This document shows positions 1 to 7,761 of a stretch of 10,000 nt of DNA, one piece after another. The notes beneath the pieces were generated by a model, which made no database searches, had not been told where the DNA came from, and was given only the letters and a program-made list of their open reading frames with translations. Each line of letters begins with the position of its first letter. Positions within the stretch are counted from its first letter, which is position 1. This DNA comes from Apostichopus japonicus. Its lineage: Eukaryota; Echinodermata; Holothuroidea; Aspidochirotida; Stichopodidae. Made by a program: the position numbers and the translations under genes. The DNA lies in contig NC_092565.1 of NCBI RefSeq assembly GCF_037975245.1, positions 973,799 to 983,798 on the forward strand. Reading direction: 5' to 3'.

Positions 1-132
1 ACAGCGCCAGTCCTGCTTACCAAGAGTGGCCCACTGAGCACTCGTTCATTCTCACTCGTCCGGCTCCAAGCCAGCGAGTCGGACCTCTTACCAATTGAAA
101 GTTTGAGAATAGGTTGAGGTCGTTTCGGCCCC

Positions 133-163
<31 letters not shown>

Positions 164-1451
164 AATTGTTCACGAATATCTCCCGAGCACCAGCTATCCT
201 GAGGGAAACTTCGGAAGGAACCAGCTACTAGATGGTTCGATAAGTCTTTCGCCCCTATACTCAGGTCGGACGATCGATTTGCACGTCAGAACCGCTGCGG
301 ACATCCACCAGAGTTTCCTCTGGCTTCCTCCTGCCCGAGCATAGTTCACCATCTTTCGGGTTTTAGCATGCTTGCTCTTCCTCCGCTCCACCGGACGAGC
401 CGGACGGAACGGGGGTGGCGGTGCGCCCGACCCAGAGGGCCGGGATCCCGCCTCGTGGACGGCCCCTGTGCCGACCTTCACTTTCGTTATGCCAGGATAG
501 GTTTCGGTAGTACCCCCTCGACTTGCAAGCCTGCTTAGACTCCTTGGTCCGTGTTTCAAGACGGGTCGAATGAGGAGGCCTCGCTCACGCCCGACAGACC
601 CTCCGCTTCGGCCGAAGCCGCGGCGAGACCGGACCCTCCGGATCCCGCCGGCCACGCGACAGCAAGCTGTGCACGCGACCGACGGAGACGCCGGTGGCCG
701 GACCCCGCTGCCTGAACCCCCGGGGGGGCAGGCCGTCACGCAGAGTCCTCGACAGAGAGCGCAGTGAGCAACCGTGACGGGCGGCGTAAGACGGCGAGGG
801 CCGAAGCCCCCGCACGCCCGCAGCCTCGCCCGCCCCTCTGCTCCGCTCTTCGGTCGGTCGCCGGGAAGGGCGCCGAACGGTAGAAGTGCGACGCGGACGG
901 ACGGCGAAGCGCCGCGGGTCGGTCCCGAGGGATCCGAACCCGCACACGCTGCGCGCCGACCGCGCCTGAATCAACCGGACGCCCCATGTAGCATGCGGCA
1001 CTCATCCGTTTACTTCTTGGCAGTTTCACGCAATGTTGAACCCCTCTCTTCAAGTTCTTTTCAACGTTCCCTCACGGTACTTGTTGACTATCGGTCTCGT
1101 GCATAGTATTGAGCCTTGGATGGAGTTCACCACCCCTCTTTGGGCTGCATTCTAAAACAACCCGACTCTTGGAAAGCTTTCCCCTCCGGCCTTCGAGTCC
1201 GCCCCTACGGGCCTTACACCGCTGCGGGTAAGCTGCAGCCCCCGATCACAGTGGACTGCGGCCGGACCTCTGTCGACCGGAGTTCAGTTTCCTTACGCCA
1301 CAGGTCCCTCGCACCGCAAACGGGCGCGGGGATTCGGCGATGGGCTCTTCCTGCTTCGCTCGCCGCTACTGAAGAATCCTTGTTAGTTTCTTTTCTCTCC
1401 GCTTAGTGATATGCTAAATCCAGCGGGTAATCTCATCCGATCTGAGGTCTG
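1..1451 (-). rRNA. 28S (large subunit) rRNA gene, 5' part only
   Basis: This is the 5' portion of the nuclear 28S rRNA, a structural RNA of the 60S ribosomal subunit. The minus strand opens near 1451 with the conserved GACCTCAGATCGG that pairs with the 5.8S 3' end. It continues through ACCCGCTG and GCATATCACTAAGCGGAG (1397-1417), the D1 core, the GAAAAGAAC tract near 1060, and GTCTTGAAACACGGACCAAG near 540-562. It also carries CCCGAAAGATGGTGAACTAT near 343-362, ATCTAGTAGCTGGTTCC near 220-236 and GGTAAGCAGGACTGGCGCTG at the window edge. The GC-rich stretch at about 575-1000 is the D2 expansion segment. The gene continues past base 1, so its 3' part is missing. It is expected to be cut from the same Pol I precursor as 18S and 5.8S. 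Several single-base indels lie at conserved positions (about 1052, 1374, 1395 and 1415). The 5' boundary is accurate to about 5 bases. Confidence 0.97.
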
Positions 1452-1891
1452 GAATCTGTGAAAGACACGTGGAACGTGATCGGAGTCATAGCGGCGACCC
1501 GGGGTCTCTCTTCCCCGGCGCTCCCCGGAAGAATCGGGGTCGCCGGCGGGAAAGGGTGGCCTACCATGCGCCTGCGAGAACGCAGACGGGAGGACGAGAG
1601 ACCCCGCGATTGGGTCGACCGGCTCTGCCCGGCAGCGGCTCCTCGACCGTTCCGGGGGGTCGGACGCTGGACCGCACCACGGGCGCATACCGTCTACACC
1701 CCGATGGCACGTCGCCACGACACGACGAACCCCCCGGTTACCGATCGAGCCTGCTCGCCGAGTTTCACCGGCGCCGACATCACAGAAACTCCATCTGACA
1801 CTGACCCGACGCAGCCGGCCGTCGAAGGGACGGCTGCGGCCGGGCGCTCCTCCGGCGCGCGAACACGCCGACTCTGTGAGTGATTGTCTTC
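1452..1891 (-). other. Internal transcribed spacer 2 (ITS2)
   Basis: This ~440-base GC-rich segment lies between the 3' end of 5.8S and the 5' end of 28S on the minus strand, so by position it is ITS2. It would be transcribed within the Pol I precursor and removed during maturation. It shows no conserved coding or RNA-gene signal. Its length falls in the usual animal range. The boundaries are set by the flanking conserved rRNA ends and may shift by a few bases. Confidence 0.93.
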
Positions 1892-2007
1892 AGACGCTCA
1901 GACGGGACGTGGCTCGAGGAGCAGAGCATCCCCCCGAGCCGCCATTTGCGTTCGAATAAGTCGATGATCAGTGAGTTCCTGCAATTCACATGAATTCTCG
2001 CATCTAA

Positions 2008-2045
<38 letters not shown>

Positions 2046-2055
2046 ACAAGAATTG
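1892..2055 (-). rRNA. 5.8S rRNA gene
   Basis: This is the 5.8S rRNA, which base-pairs with the 5' end of 28S in the large subunit. On the minus strand it has GTGGTGGATCACTCGGCTCG near the 5' end, then CGTCGATGAAGAACGCAG, then GTGAATTGCAG. These are the classic 5.8S blocks. It then has ATCATCGAC, GAACGCAAATGGCGG and a 3' GTCTGAGCGTC. The length of about 164 bases is normal. GATGAAGAACGCAG and TGAATTGCAG are intact, so this part looks functional. The segment ATTCGAACGCAAATGGC differs from the vertebrate form and may help place the species. The ends are estimated to within about 5 bases. Confidence 0.96.
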
Positions 2056-2665
2056 TCATTTGCCACTGGAAGACTCCCGCGTTCGCAAAACTCTCCTCAG
2101 GAGCCGAGGGAAGGAAGTGGAACGGAAGGAGAAAGGACACGGGGGACTCTGTGCCTTCTTTGCTTGTGAATGGAAAAGAAATATCCTCCGTCGAGCCGAG
2201 GGGGGAAGCGGGCTCCCTCCTTCCCCCCACCGCCGCGAGGGCGGGTCGCGCGAGTCAGACTCGCCGACTGGGGGGAAATCGGGCGACACCGGTGCCCCTT
2301 CTGCCCCTGCGGAGAATGCCTCGAGGAGCGCCGCGCCGCGGACGGCGGACGGCGTCTCCACCCTTGCGGGACTTCTCCCTCGAAGCTACAGGGAGCGCGA
2401 GACTCCGTGAGACAGACGACGAGAGAAGAACCGGGTACTCCCCGGGCTGGTCTGTGTGTGACACGCCCGTCTCCTTTTTGTCGGAGAGAGCGAAGGCGAA
2501 GCGCGGGTCTGACCTCGACGTGGAACGGGGAAGGAGGCGGTGAAAACCCGCTCGAGTCCCCCCCCCGGCTTTACCAATTTGCTCTCTCCGCGTGTCTCTC
2601 TGTGACGGCTTTTCCGACATTCCCCCTTTGTTCCCTCTCCGATCACGGAGGGGAAGGGGTTCTGT
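2056..2665 (-). other. Internal transcribed spacer 1 (ITS1)
   Basis: This ~610-base spacer separates the 3' end of 18S from the 5' end of 5.8S. On the plus strand it has purine-rich and C-rich patches (for example 2098-2140 and 2560-2570). I see no conserved gene in it. Open frames that cross it on both strands are chance frames in GC-rich spacer. It is expected to be transcribed and discarded during pre-rRNA processing. Confidence 0.93.
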
Positions 2666-2687
2666 TAATGTCCTTCCGCAGGTTCAC

Positions 2688-2723
<36 letters not shown>

Positions 2724-3306
2724 AATGATCAAGTTTGACCGTCTTCTCGTCGCGCCCTCGACAAACCGGCCGAAGCCGGGGGTGCCAGACGGTCGATCGA
2801 TGGCCTCACTAAGTCATTCGATCGGTAGTAGCGACGGGGCGGTGTGTACAAAGGGCAGGGACGTAATCAATGCGAGCTGATGACTCGCGTTTACTTGGAA
2901 TTCCTCGTTCAAGGGACACAATTACAAGTCCCTGTCCCCAGCACGGAGAAGTCTCAGCGGATTACCCGGACCTTTCGGCCGAGGGCAAATGTACCCGCTG
3001 CTTGCGCCAGTGTAGCGCGCGTGCGGCCCCGGACACTCTAAGGGCATCACAGACCTGTTAATTGCTCCATCTCGTATGGCTGAAAGCCATTTGTCCCTCT
3101 AAGAAGTTCGCGGCTCACCACGAGGGTGGCCGGACTATTTAGCAAGCAAGAGTCTCGTTCGTTATCGGAATTAACCAGACAAATCACTCCACCAACTAGA
3201 ACGGCCATGCACCACCATCCACAAAATCAAGAAAGAGCTCTCAATCTGTCAATCCTCACTGTGTCCGGGCGGGTAGGTTTCCCCGTGTTGAGTCAAATTA
3301 AGCCGC

Positions 3307-3355
<49 letters not shown>

Positions 3356-4544
3356 TTTGCAACCATACTTCCCCCGGAACCCAAAGACTTTGGTTTTCCG
3401 GAGAGTTGCCCGCCGCGTCATGGGAGGAACGCCGGCGAATTACGAGTCGGTATCGTTTATGGTCGGAACTAGGGCGGTATCTGATCGCCTTCGATCCTCC
3501 GACTTTCGTTCTTGATCAATGAAGACATTCTTGGCAAATGCTTTCGCTGTCGGGCGTCTTGCGACGATCCAAGAATTTCACCTCTCACGCCGCAATACGA
3601 ATGCCCCCGGCAGTCCCTCTTGATCATTACCTCAGGATCTCAAGACCAACGAAATAGAACCGAGGTCCTCTTCCACTATTCCATGCTGAGCTGTTCGGGC
3701 ACTTTGGCCTGCTTTGAACACTTCAATTTTCTCAAAGTAAACGTTCCAGTCTCGCACGGCACTCAGTTAAGAGCACCGCACGACCAACCGAATCACTGGC
3801 CGGGAAAAATCTCCCACGACTCCCGTTTGACGGGGAGAAGGGGAACGGGCAGTGCACGCCTCACGGCGGACCGCCCGCCCCGGCCAGAAATCCGACTACG
3901 AGCTTTTTAACTGCAGCAAATTTAATATACGCTGCTGGAGCTGGAATTACCGCGGCTGCTGGCACCAGACTTGCCCTCCAGTAGATCCTCGTTAAAGGAT
4001 TTAAAGTGTACTCATTCCGATCACAGGGCCTCCGAAGAGGCCTGTATCGTTATTTTTTGTCACTACCTCCCCGTGTCAGGAGTGGGTAATTTGCGTGCCT
4101 GCTGCCTTCCTTGGATGTGGTAGCCGTTTCTCAGGCTCCCCTCTCCGGAATCGAACCCTGATTCTCCGTTACCCGTCACAACCATGATAAGCGCATAACT
4201 TACCATCGAAAGTTGATAGAGCAGACTTTTGAAGGAGCGTCGCCGGTGCAAGACCGTGCGATCGGCATGATTATCTAGAGTTCACCAGCGGAGACCGGAC
4301 CCCGAAAGGACCGGGCTGGCCTTGTTCCTAATAAGAGCACGCTTCCCCCGAAGGGTCGGCGCTTTGGTTGCATGTATTAGCTCTAGAATTACCACAGTTA
4401 TCCATGGTATAAGACTTTCTCCAATAAACCATAACTGATCTAATGAGCCATCTGCAGTTTCTCTTGTATGTTCAGGATTGTACTTAGACGTGCATGGCTT
4501 AATCTTTGAGACAAGCATATGACTACTGGCAGGATCAACCAGGT
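2666..4544 (-). rRNA. 18S (small subunit) rRNA gene, complete
   Basis: This is the full-length 18S rRNA of the 40S subunit. The minus strand starts with TACCTGGTTGATCCTGCCAG (4525-4544) and runs through CATGGATAACTGTGGTAATT, GAGCTAATACATGC and the 530 loop GCCAGCAGCCGCGGTAATTC (around 3944-3963). It continues with GTGAAATTCTTGGATCGTCG, GAAACTTAAAGGAATTGACG (around 3332-3351) and TTTGTACACACCGCC. It ends with GTTTCCGTAGG, AACCTGCGGAAGG and CATTA at 2666. The length of about 1879 bases suits an animal 18S. V4 (about 3780-3900) and V9 (about 2745-2815) are GC-rich. Seven positions differ by one inserted or deleted base from near-universal motifs, including the decoding-region GACGGGCGG and the 3' terminal helix 45. 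The gene is unmistakable, but this copy or its consensus may be imperfect. Confidence 0.98.
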
Positions 4545-4598
4545 AACGGTCGACAGAACCGGGCTGGGCCCGTTCGCCGTCCGGGAGTCGCTCTCGCA

Positions 4599-4616
4599 CT
4601 CCCTCTCTCTCTCTCT
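4599..4616. repeat. CT dinucleotide microsatellite in the 5' ETS
   Basis: A pure pyrimidine stretch of CT repeats lies about 55 bases upstream of the 18S 5' end. On the transcript strand it is a GA-rich tract. Its role is unknown, and simple tracts like this are common in rDNA spacers. Confidence 0.9.
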
Positions 4617-4737
4617 GAATTCTCAATTGTCGATGCCGTGCTATTACGGTTACAGTGATCGAAGAACCGCCCGAAGGGATTCTCGAGGTGTGTATCTCTA
4701 CCCGAGTCGACTGGGTCGTCTCGAGAGGAGTCGCAGT

Positions 4738-4760
4738 GGTCCCGCCTCGGAGACGGGACC
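4738..4760. repeat. Inverted repeat able to form a hairpin in the 5' ETS
   Basis: The sequence GGTCCCG, a 9-base spacer, then CGGGACC gives a perfect 7-bp GC-rich stem. In the pre-rRNA it could fold as a local stem-loop. Processing snoRNP contacts are possible, but nothing in the sequence shows this. Confidence 0.7.
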
Positions 4761-4847
4761 GGTTCGAAGCGACGCGGGAGGGCGACGGCTCGTCCACTGG
4801 AACAGGGGAGGAGCAAATCGCACGCCTCGAGCGTGCATTCGTTGCTT

Positions 4848-4894
4848 GGATGAAAAAGCCCGTACCGAGCGCCGAGTGCAACACATGGTCGCAG
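4848..4894. repeat. Short truncated copy of the spacer repeat (GCGCCGAGT... family)
   Basis: The segment starts with GATGAAAAAGC and ends with ACACATGGTCGC. It matches parts of the larger repeats at 4965, 5479 and 5735 with an internal gap. It carries GCGCCGAGTGCAACACATGG at 4869-4888, lacking one T compared with the other three copies. It marks the oldest-looking, most 18S-proximal trace of this family. Confidence 0.75.
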
Positions 4895-4964
4895 CAACGG
4901 CAGCATGCCCGAACGGGGTCCCGTGGAGAAAGCTCGATATCTGACGACACCGAGGTCCTGCTCT

Positions 4965-5215
4965 TTCTCCACCGGGGGTTCTGCGGATGAAAAGGCTCAA
5001 TATCTGAACGTCGATATATACGTGTGCACGGAGGGACACCTCTGCTCACGGGGCGAGTGGGTGAAAACCCCCGCTTCTGAGCGCCGAGTTGCAACACATG
5101 GTCGCGATGAAACGACGGCTGACCCTACCGAAAGGGCCCGCTGGAGTCCAACCATGACACGTATACACACACGACAGACATTAAAAGCCTTCTCGAGTCT
5201 TGGATCGACTCTACT
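4965..5215. repeat. Spacer repeat family, copy 1 (~250 bp)
   Basis: The copy opens with TTCTCCACCGGGGGTTCTGC and GGATGAAAAGGCTCAATATC. It continues through a GTCGATATATACGTGTGCAC block, CACGGGGCGAGTGGGTGAAA, and GCGCCGAGTTGCAACACATG (5081-5100). It ends in a CTCGAGTCTTGGATCGACTC block. Copy 2 (5479) shares the opening and copy 3 (5735) shares almost all the rest. It merges into the promoter-like block at 5216. Confidence 0.88.
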
Positions 5216-5380
5216 ACCCCCCTCATATATAGAATCCGATTCACTCTGCCCGCTCGTTCTGACCATTGGATCACACACTTAAGCCAATACCCGCTACACT
5301 TAAGAGATCTCGAAATCTCGAACGAGACCCAGATTCTCTGCGGGTGAGTCGGGCGGCCTGCCGTCGCCGTCGGCTTGCCG
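5000..5380. repeat. Long direct duplication, copy A (with 5740-6115)
   Basis: From ATATCTGAACGTCGATATAT onward this segment is nearly identical to 5740-6115. The offset is 740 bases, changing to 739 after a single T difference near 5075-5077. Agreement is close to about 5310 and then fades through a GGGCGGCCTGCCGTCG block. The unit includes one promoter-like block. This looks like a recent segmental duplication inside the spacer, or homogenization between the two copies. Confidence 0.92.
5216..5303 (-). promoter_or_regulatory. Candidate RNA polymerase I promoter, gene-proximal copy A
   Basis: This block sits about 670 bases upstream of 18S. On the minus strand it reads from GTGTAGCGGGTATTGGCTTA through GTCAGAACGAGCGGGCAGAG to GGATTCTATATATGAGGGGG. 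It recurs twice farther upstream. In the third copy (6576-6663) only this block is kept while the flanks differ, which suggests it is the functional unit. The TATATA followed by a G-run resembles Pol I initiation regions such as the plant TATA-G-rich initiator. Animal Pol I promoters are poorly conserved between species, so the assignment rests on position, orientation and selective conservation. Which copy starts pre-rRNA cannot be told from sequence alone. Confidence 0.5.
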
Positions 5381-5436
5381 TTTGCCTTTCGCCTGGTCGC
5401 ATGGCACTCGTGCCATCGACCACGCAACGCGAGAGG

Positions 5437-5483
5437 CCTTCTCCCTTCTCCTTTCTCTCTCATCTCTACTCTCTCTCTTCTCC
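5437..5483. repeat. Polypyrimidine tract in the spacer
   Basis: About 47 bases are almost entirely C and T on the plus strand (A at 5462, 5468 and the end). The tract leads straight into copy 2 of the spacer repeat. The transcript strand would be purine-rich. Such tracts can adopt triplex (H-DNA) structures, but no mirror symmetry was verified here. Confidence 0.8.
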
Positions 5484-5739
5484 ACCGGGGGTTCTGCGGA
5501 TGAAAAAGCTCAATATCTGGGATTGTATATATACATATGCACGAAAGAACCTTCTACTCACGGGGCGAGTGGGTGAAAACCCCCGCACCGAGCGCCGAGT
5601 TGCAACACATGGTCGCGATGAAACGACGGCTGACCCTACCGAGAAGGCCAGCAAGGGTCTGACGTGCAAAAACATATTTACGCACCACAGGCAAGGAGCC
5701 TTTTCGAGTCTCGGGTGGACTCCCGTCCGCGAAAGCTTC
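5479..5739. repeat. Spacer repeat family, copy 2 (diverged, ~260 bp)
   Basis: The opening TCTCCACCGGGGGTTCTGCG, the GGATGAAAAAGCTCAATATC segment, and the stretch from CTCACGGGGCGAGTGGGTGA to ACGACGGCTGACCCTACCGA (5555-5642) match copy 1 closely. The following part (5643-5739) is diverged. It keeps only an echo of the CTCGAGTCTTGGATCGACTC region as TTTTCGAGTCTCGGGTGGAC. It has no promoter-like block after it, unlike copies 1 and 3. Confidence 0.85.
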
Positions 5740-6115
5740 ATATCTGAACGTCGATATATACGTGTGCACGGAGGGACACCTCTGCTCACGGGGCGAGTGG
5801 GTGAAAACCCCCGCTCTGAGCGCCGAGTTGCAACACATGGTCGCGATGAAACGACGGCTGACCATACCGAAAGGGCCCGCTGGAGTCCAACCATGACACG
5901 CATACACACACGACAGACATTAAAAGCCTTCTCGAGTCTTGGATCGACTCTACTACCCCCCTCATATATAGAATCCGATTCACTCTGCCCGCTCGTTCTG
6001 ACCATTGGATCACACACTTAAGCCAATACCCGCTACACTAAAGAGATCTCAAAATCTCGGACGAGAGCCACACCTTGCGGATGCATCGGGCGGCCTGCCG
6101 TCGAGGTCGGCCGTC
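5740..6115. repeat. Long direct duplication, copy B (spacer repeat copy 3)
   Basis: This is the upstream partner of 5000-5380. It includes the GCGCCGAGTTGCAACACATG element (5820-5839), the CTCGAGTCTTGGATCGACTC element (5930-5949) and a promoter-like block (5955-6043). It lacks the opening TCTCCACCGGGGG segment seen in copies 1 and 2. The few differences from copy A, such as CCATACC for CCCTACC near 5862, indicate recent duplication or homogenization. Confidence 0.92.
5955..6043 (-). promoter_or_regulatory. Candidate spacer promoter, middle copy B
   Basis: This is the second copy of the ~88-base promoter-like block, 739 bases upstream of copy A and nearly identical to it. On the minus strand it ends with GGATTCTATATATGAGGGGG, as copy A does. 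Because the flanking sequence is also shared with copy A, its conservation alone does not show function. The comparison with copy C does narrow the conserved core. It may be a spacer promoter of the kind described in Xenopus and Drosophila rDNA. Confidence 0.45.
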
Positions 6116-6314
6116 GCCCCGTCTCACAGACTCGTGCAACACGACGAGTCCCAGCCTACGCCTGTGTGCATCACCGTCGGCCTAAATCTCGGCCCTCGCC
6201 CGGTCGCATGACACTCGTGCCATCGACCGCACCATCGACCTTCTCACCCGGGAGCAACCCGTGTTTTCAGAGGAGTGCCGGGGTTGCTCCCGTGCCGGGT
6301 ATGTCTTGTCCGGC
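6115..6314. repeat. ~200 bp direct repeat, copy 1
   Basis: The unit opens with GCCCCGTCTCACAGACTCGT, passes CGCCCGGTCGCATGACACTC and ACCATCGACCTTCTCAC, and ends with GGGTTGCTCCCGTGCCGG. It is followed at an offset of about 202 bases by a second copy. A short part, GTCGCATG-CACTCGTGCCATCGACC, also occurs near 5396-5420. The two copies are therefore linked to the region between copies A and B. No coding potential is supported. Confidence 0.9.
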
Positions 6315-6316
6315 GG

Positions 6317-6516
6317 CGCCCCGTCTCACAGACTCGTGCAACGACAACGGGTCCCATGCCTACGCATGTGTGCATCACCGTCGGCTAATTACTCGGCCCT
6401 CGCCCGGTCGCATGACACTCGTGCCGTCGATCACACCATCGACCTTCTCACATGGGAGCGACCCGTATTTTCAGAGGAGTGTCGGGGTTGCTCCCGTGCC
6501 GGATATATCTTGACGA
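6317..6516. repeat. ~200 bp direct repeat, copy 2
   Basis: This tandem partner of 6115-6314 differs by scattered substitutions and small indels, for example CATGGGAGCGACCCGTATTT for the CCCGGGAGCAACCCGTGTTT version. After it comes about 60 bases of unique A-rich sequence (6514-6575) and then promoter-like block C. Confidence 0.9.
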
Positions 6517-6575
6517 AATCAAGGAGATATATGAGGAAACTTCTACAATTTGAAGATCGACCGGCGAGACAAGAC

Positions 6576-6663
6576 ACTCCCCTTAATATATAATCCGATT
6601 CACTCTGCCCACTCATTCTGACCATTGGGTCACACACTTAAGCCAATACCCGTTACACTAAAG
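6576..6663 (-). promoter_or_regulatory. Candidate Pol I promoter, distal copy C at the array edge
   Basis: This third copy of the promoter-like block is more diverged than A and B. It keeps AATCCGATTCACTCTGCCC and CACACACTTAAGCCAATACC (plus strand). On the minus strand it ends with GGATTATATATTAAGGGGAG. Similarity to A and B stops at both edges of the block, so this copy defines the conserved unit. It lies immediately next to the 90 bp array, where an enhancer-proximal promoter would be expected. Its distal side, CTAAAGTTGAC and a T-rich run, has the same form as the block junctions inside the array. Confidence 0.5.
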
Positions 6664-6670
6664 TTGACCA

Positions 6671-6711
6671 TGTTTTGTTTTTTTTGATATTATTATTATT
6701 ATTTTTTTTTT
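6671..6711. repeat. T-rich and TTA microsatellite junction
   Basis: The segment comprises T-runs, a short TTA repeat (about 6688-6701) and a terminal run of 10 T. It is bracketed by GTTGAC (6664-6669) and GTCAAC (6712-6717), which are inverted copies of each other. The same arrangement with longer pure T-runs recurs in the array. Confidence 0.9.
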
Positions 6712-7646
6712 GTCAACGTCCTCTGTAACGAAGTCAAAACTCTATGCATGTGTTCGCGTGTCGTTCTGCCGTCTCCGCCGGGCACATCCCAGCCAGCGCC
6801 CGATACATTTCAGTTGACAACGGTCACAACTCTATGCATGTGCTCGTGGGTCGTTCTGCCGTCAACGTCGGGAACACACAGGCCAGTACCCGCTACATTA
6901 AATTGACAATGGTCACAACTCTATGCATGTGCTCGTGGGTCGTTCTACCGTCAACGTCGGGCGCACACAGGCCAGTACCCGATACATGCAAGTTGACAGT
7001 GGTCACAAACTCTATGCATGTGTTCGCGTGTCGTTCTGCCGTCTCCGCCGGGCCACATCCCAGCCAGCGCCCGATACATTCAAGTTGACAACGGTCACAA
7101 CTCTATGCATGTGCTCGTGGGGTCGTTCTACCGTCAACGTCGGGCGCACACAGGCCAGTACCCGATACATGCAAGTTGACAATGGTCACAAACTCTATGC
7201 ATGTGTTCGCGTGTCGTTCTGCCGTCTCCGCCGGGCACATCCCAGCCAGCGCCCGATACATTCAAGTTGACAACGGTCACAACTCTATGCATGTGTTCGC
7301 GTGTCGTTCTGCGTCTCCGCCGGGCACATCCCAGCCAGCGCCCGATACATTAAAGTTGACAACGGTCACAACTCTATGCATGTGCTCGTGGGTCGTTCTA
7401 CCGTCAACGTCGGGCGCACACAGGCCAGTACCCGATACATGCAAGTTGACAGTGGTCACAAACTCTATGCATGTGTTCGCGTGTCGTTCTGCCGTCTCCG
7501 CCGGGCACATCCCAGCCAGCGCCCGATACATTCAAGTTGACAACGGTCACAACTCTATGCATGTGTTCGCGTGTCGTTCTGCCGTCTCCGCCGGGCACAT
7601 CCCAGCCAGCGCCCGATACATTCAAGTTGACAATGGTCACAACTCT

Positions 7647-7761
7647 ATGCATGTGTTCGCGGGTCGTTCTACCGTCACCGTCGGGCACACTTGAGCAGTA
7701 CCCGCTTGACTTTTTTTTTTTTTTTTTAAGTCAACGTCTTCTTCAAGGAAGTCCAAATTCT
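7647..7761. repeat. Array block junction 1 with 17-base T-run
   Basis: This last unit of a block (type c, with ACCGTCACCGTCGGGCACAC and TACCCGCTTGAC) is followed by T at 7711-7727. Then comes AAGTCAACGTCTTCTTCAAG, leading into the next ATGCATG core. TTGAC before and GTCAA after the T-run form an inverted repeat. This junction has AAGTCAAC where the later three have ATGTCAAC. Confidence 0.9.

Larger units (their letters stand above)
4545..5215 (-). other. 5' external transcribed spacer (5' ETS), proximal candidate extent
   Basis: This sequence lies directly upstream of 18S on the minus strand and should be the leader of the Pol I precursor. The distal limit is uncertain. It is set here at the nearest promoter-like block (from 5216). 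If the most distal block near 6576 is the real start, the ETS would be about 2 kb. The stretch contains a CT microsatellite (4599-4616), a strong hairpin (4738-4760), and the start of a repeat family that recurs farther out. No gene is seen in it. Confidence 0.7.

Noticed and set aside
194-1106. Several overlapping open frames over the 28S D2 region
   Set aside because: They are chance frames in GC-rich rRNA expansion sequence, antisense and sense to 28S.
1-1451. R1/R2-type retroelement insertion in 28S
   Set aside because: The visible 28S part is collinear with the standard gene. The usual R1/R2 target lies far downstream, outside this window.
4282-5097. Open frame of 271 codons on the minus strand
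   Set aside because: It spans the 5' end of 18S and the 5' ETS. The RNA gene is certain from conserved motifs, and no protein family is recognisable.
5266-6021. Open frame of 251 codons on the plus strand in the spacer
   Set aside because: It runs through duplicated spacer blocks, and the translation repeats because the DNA repeats. There is no recognisable domain and no codon-like constraint between copies.
6514-6575. tRNA or 5S gene in the unique A-rich spacer segment
   Set aside because: There is no cloverleaf, A/B box pair or 5S internal control motif. I see only unique sequence of about 60 bases.
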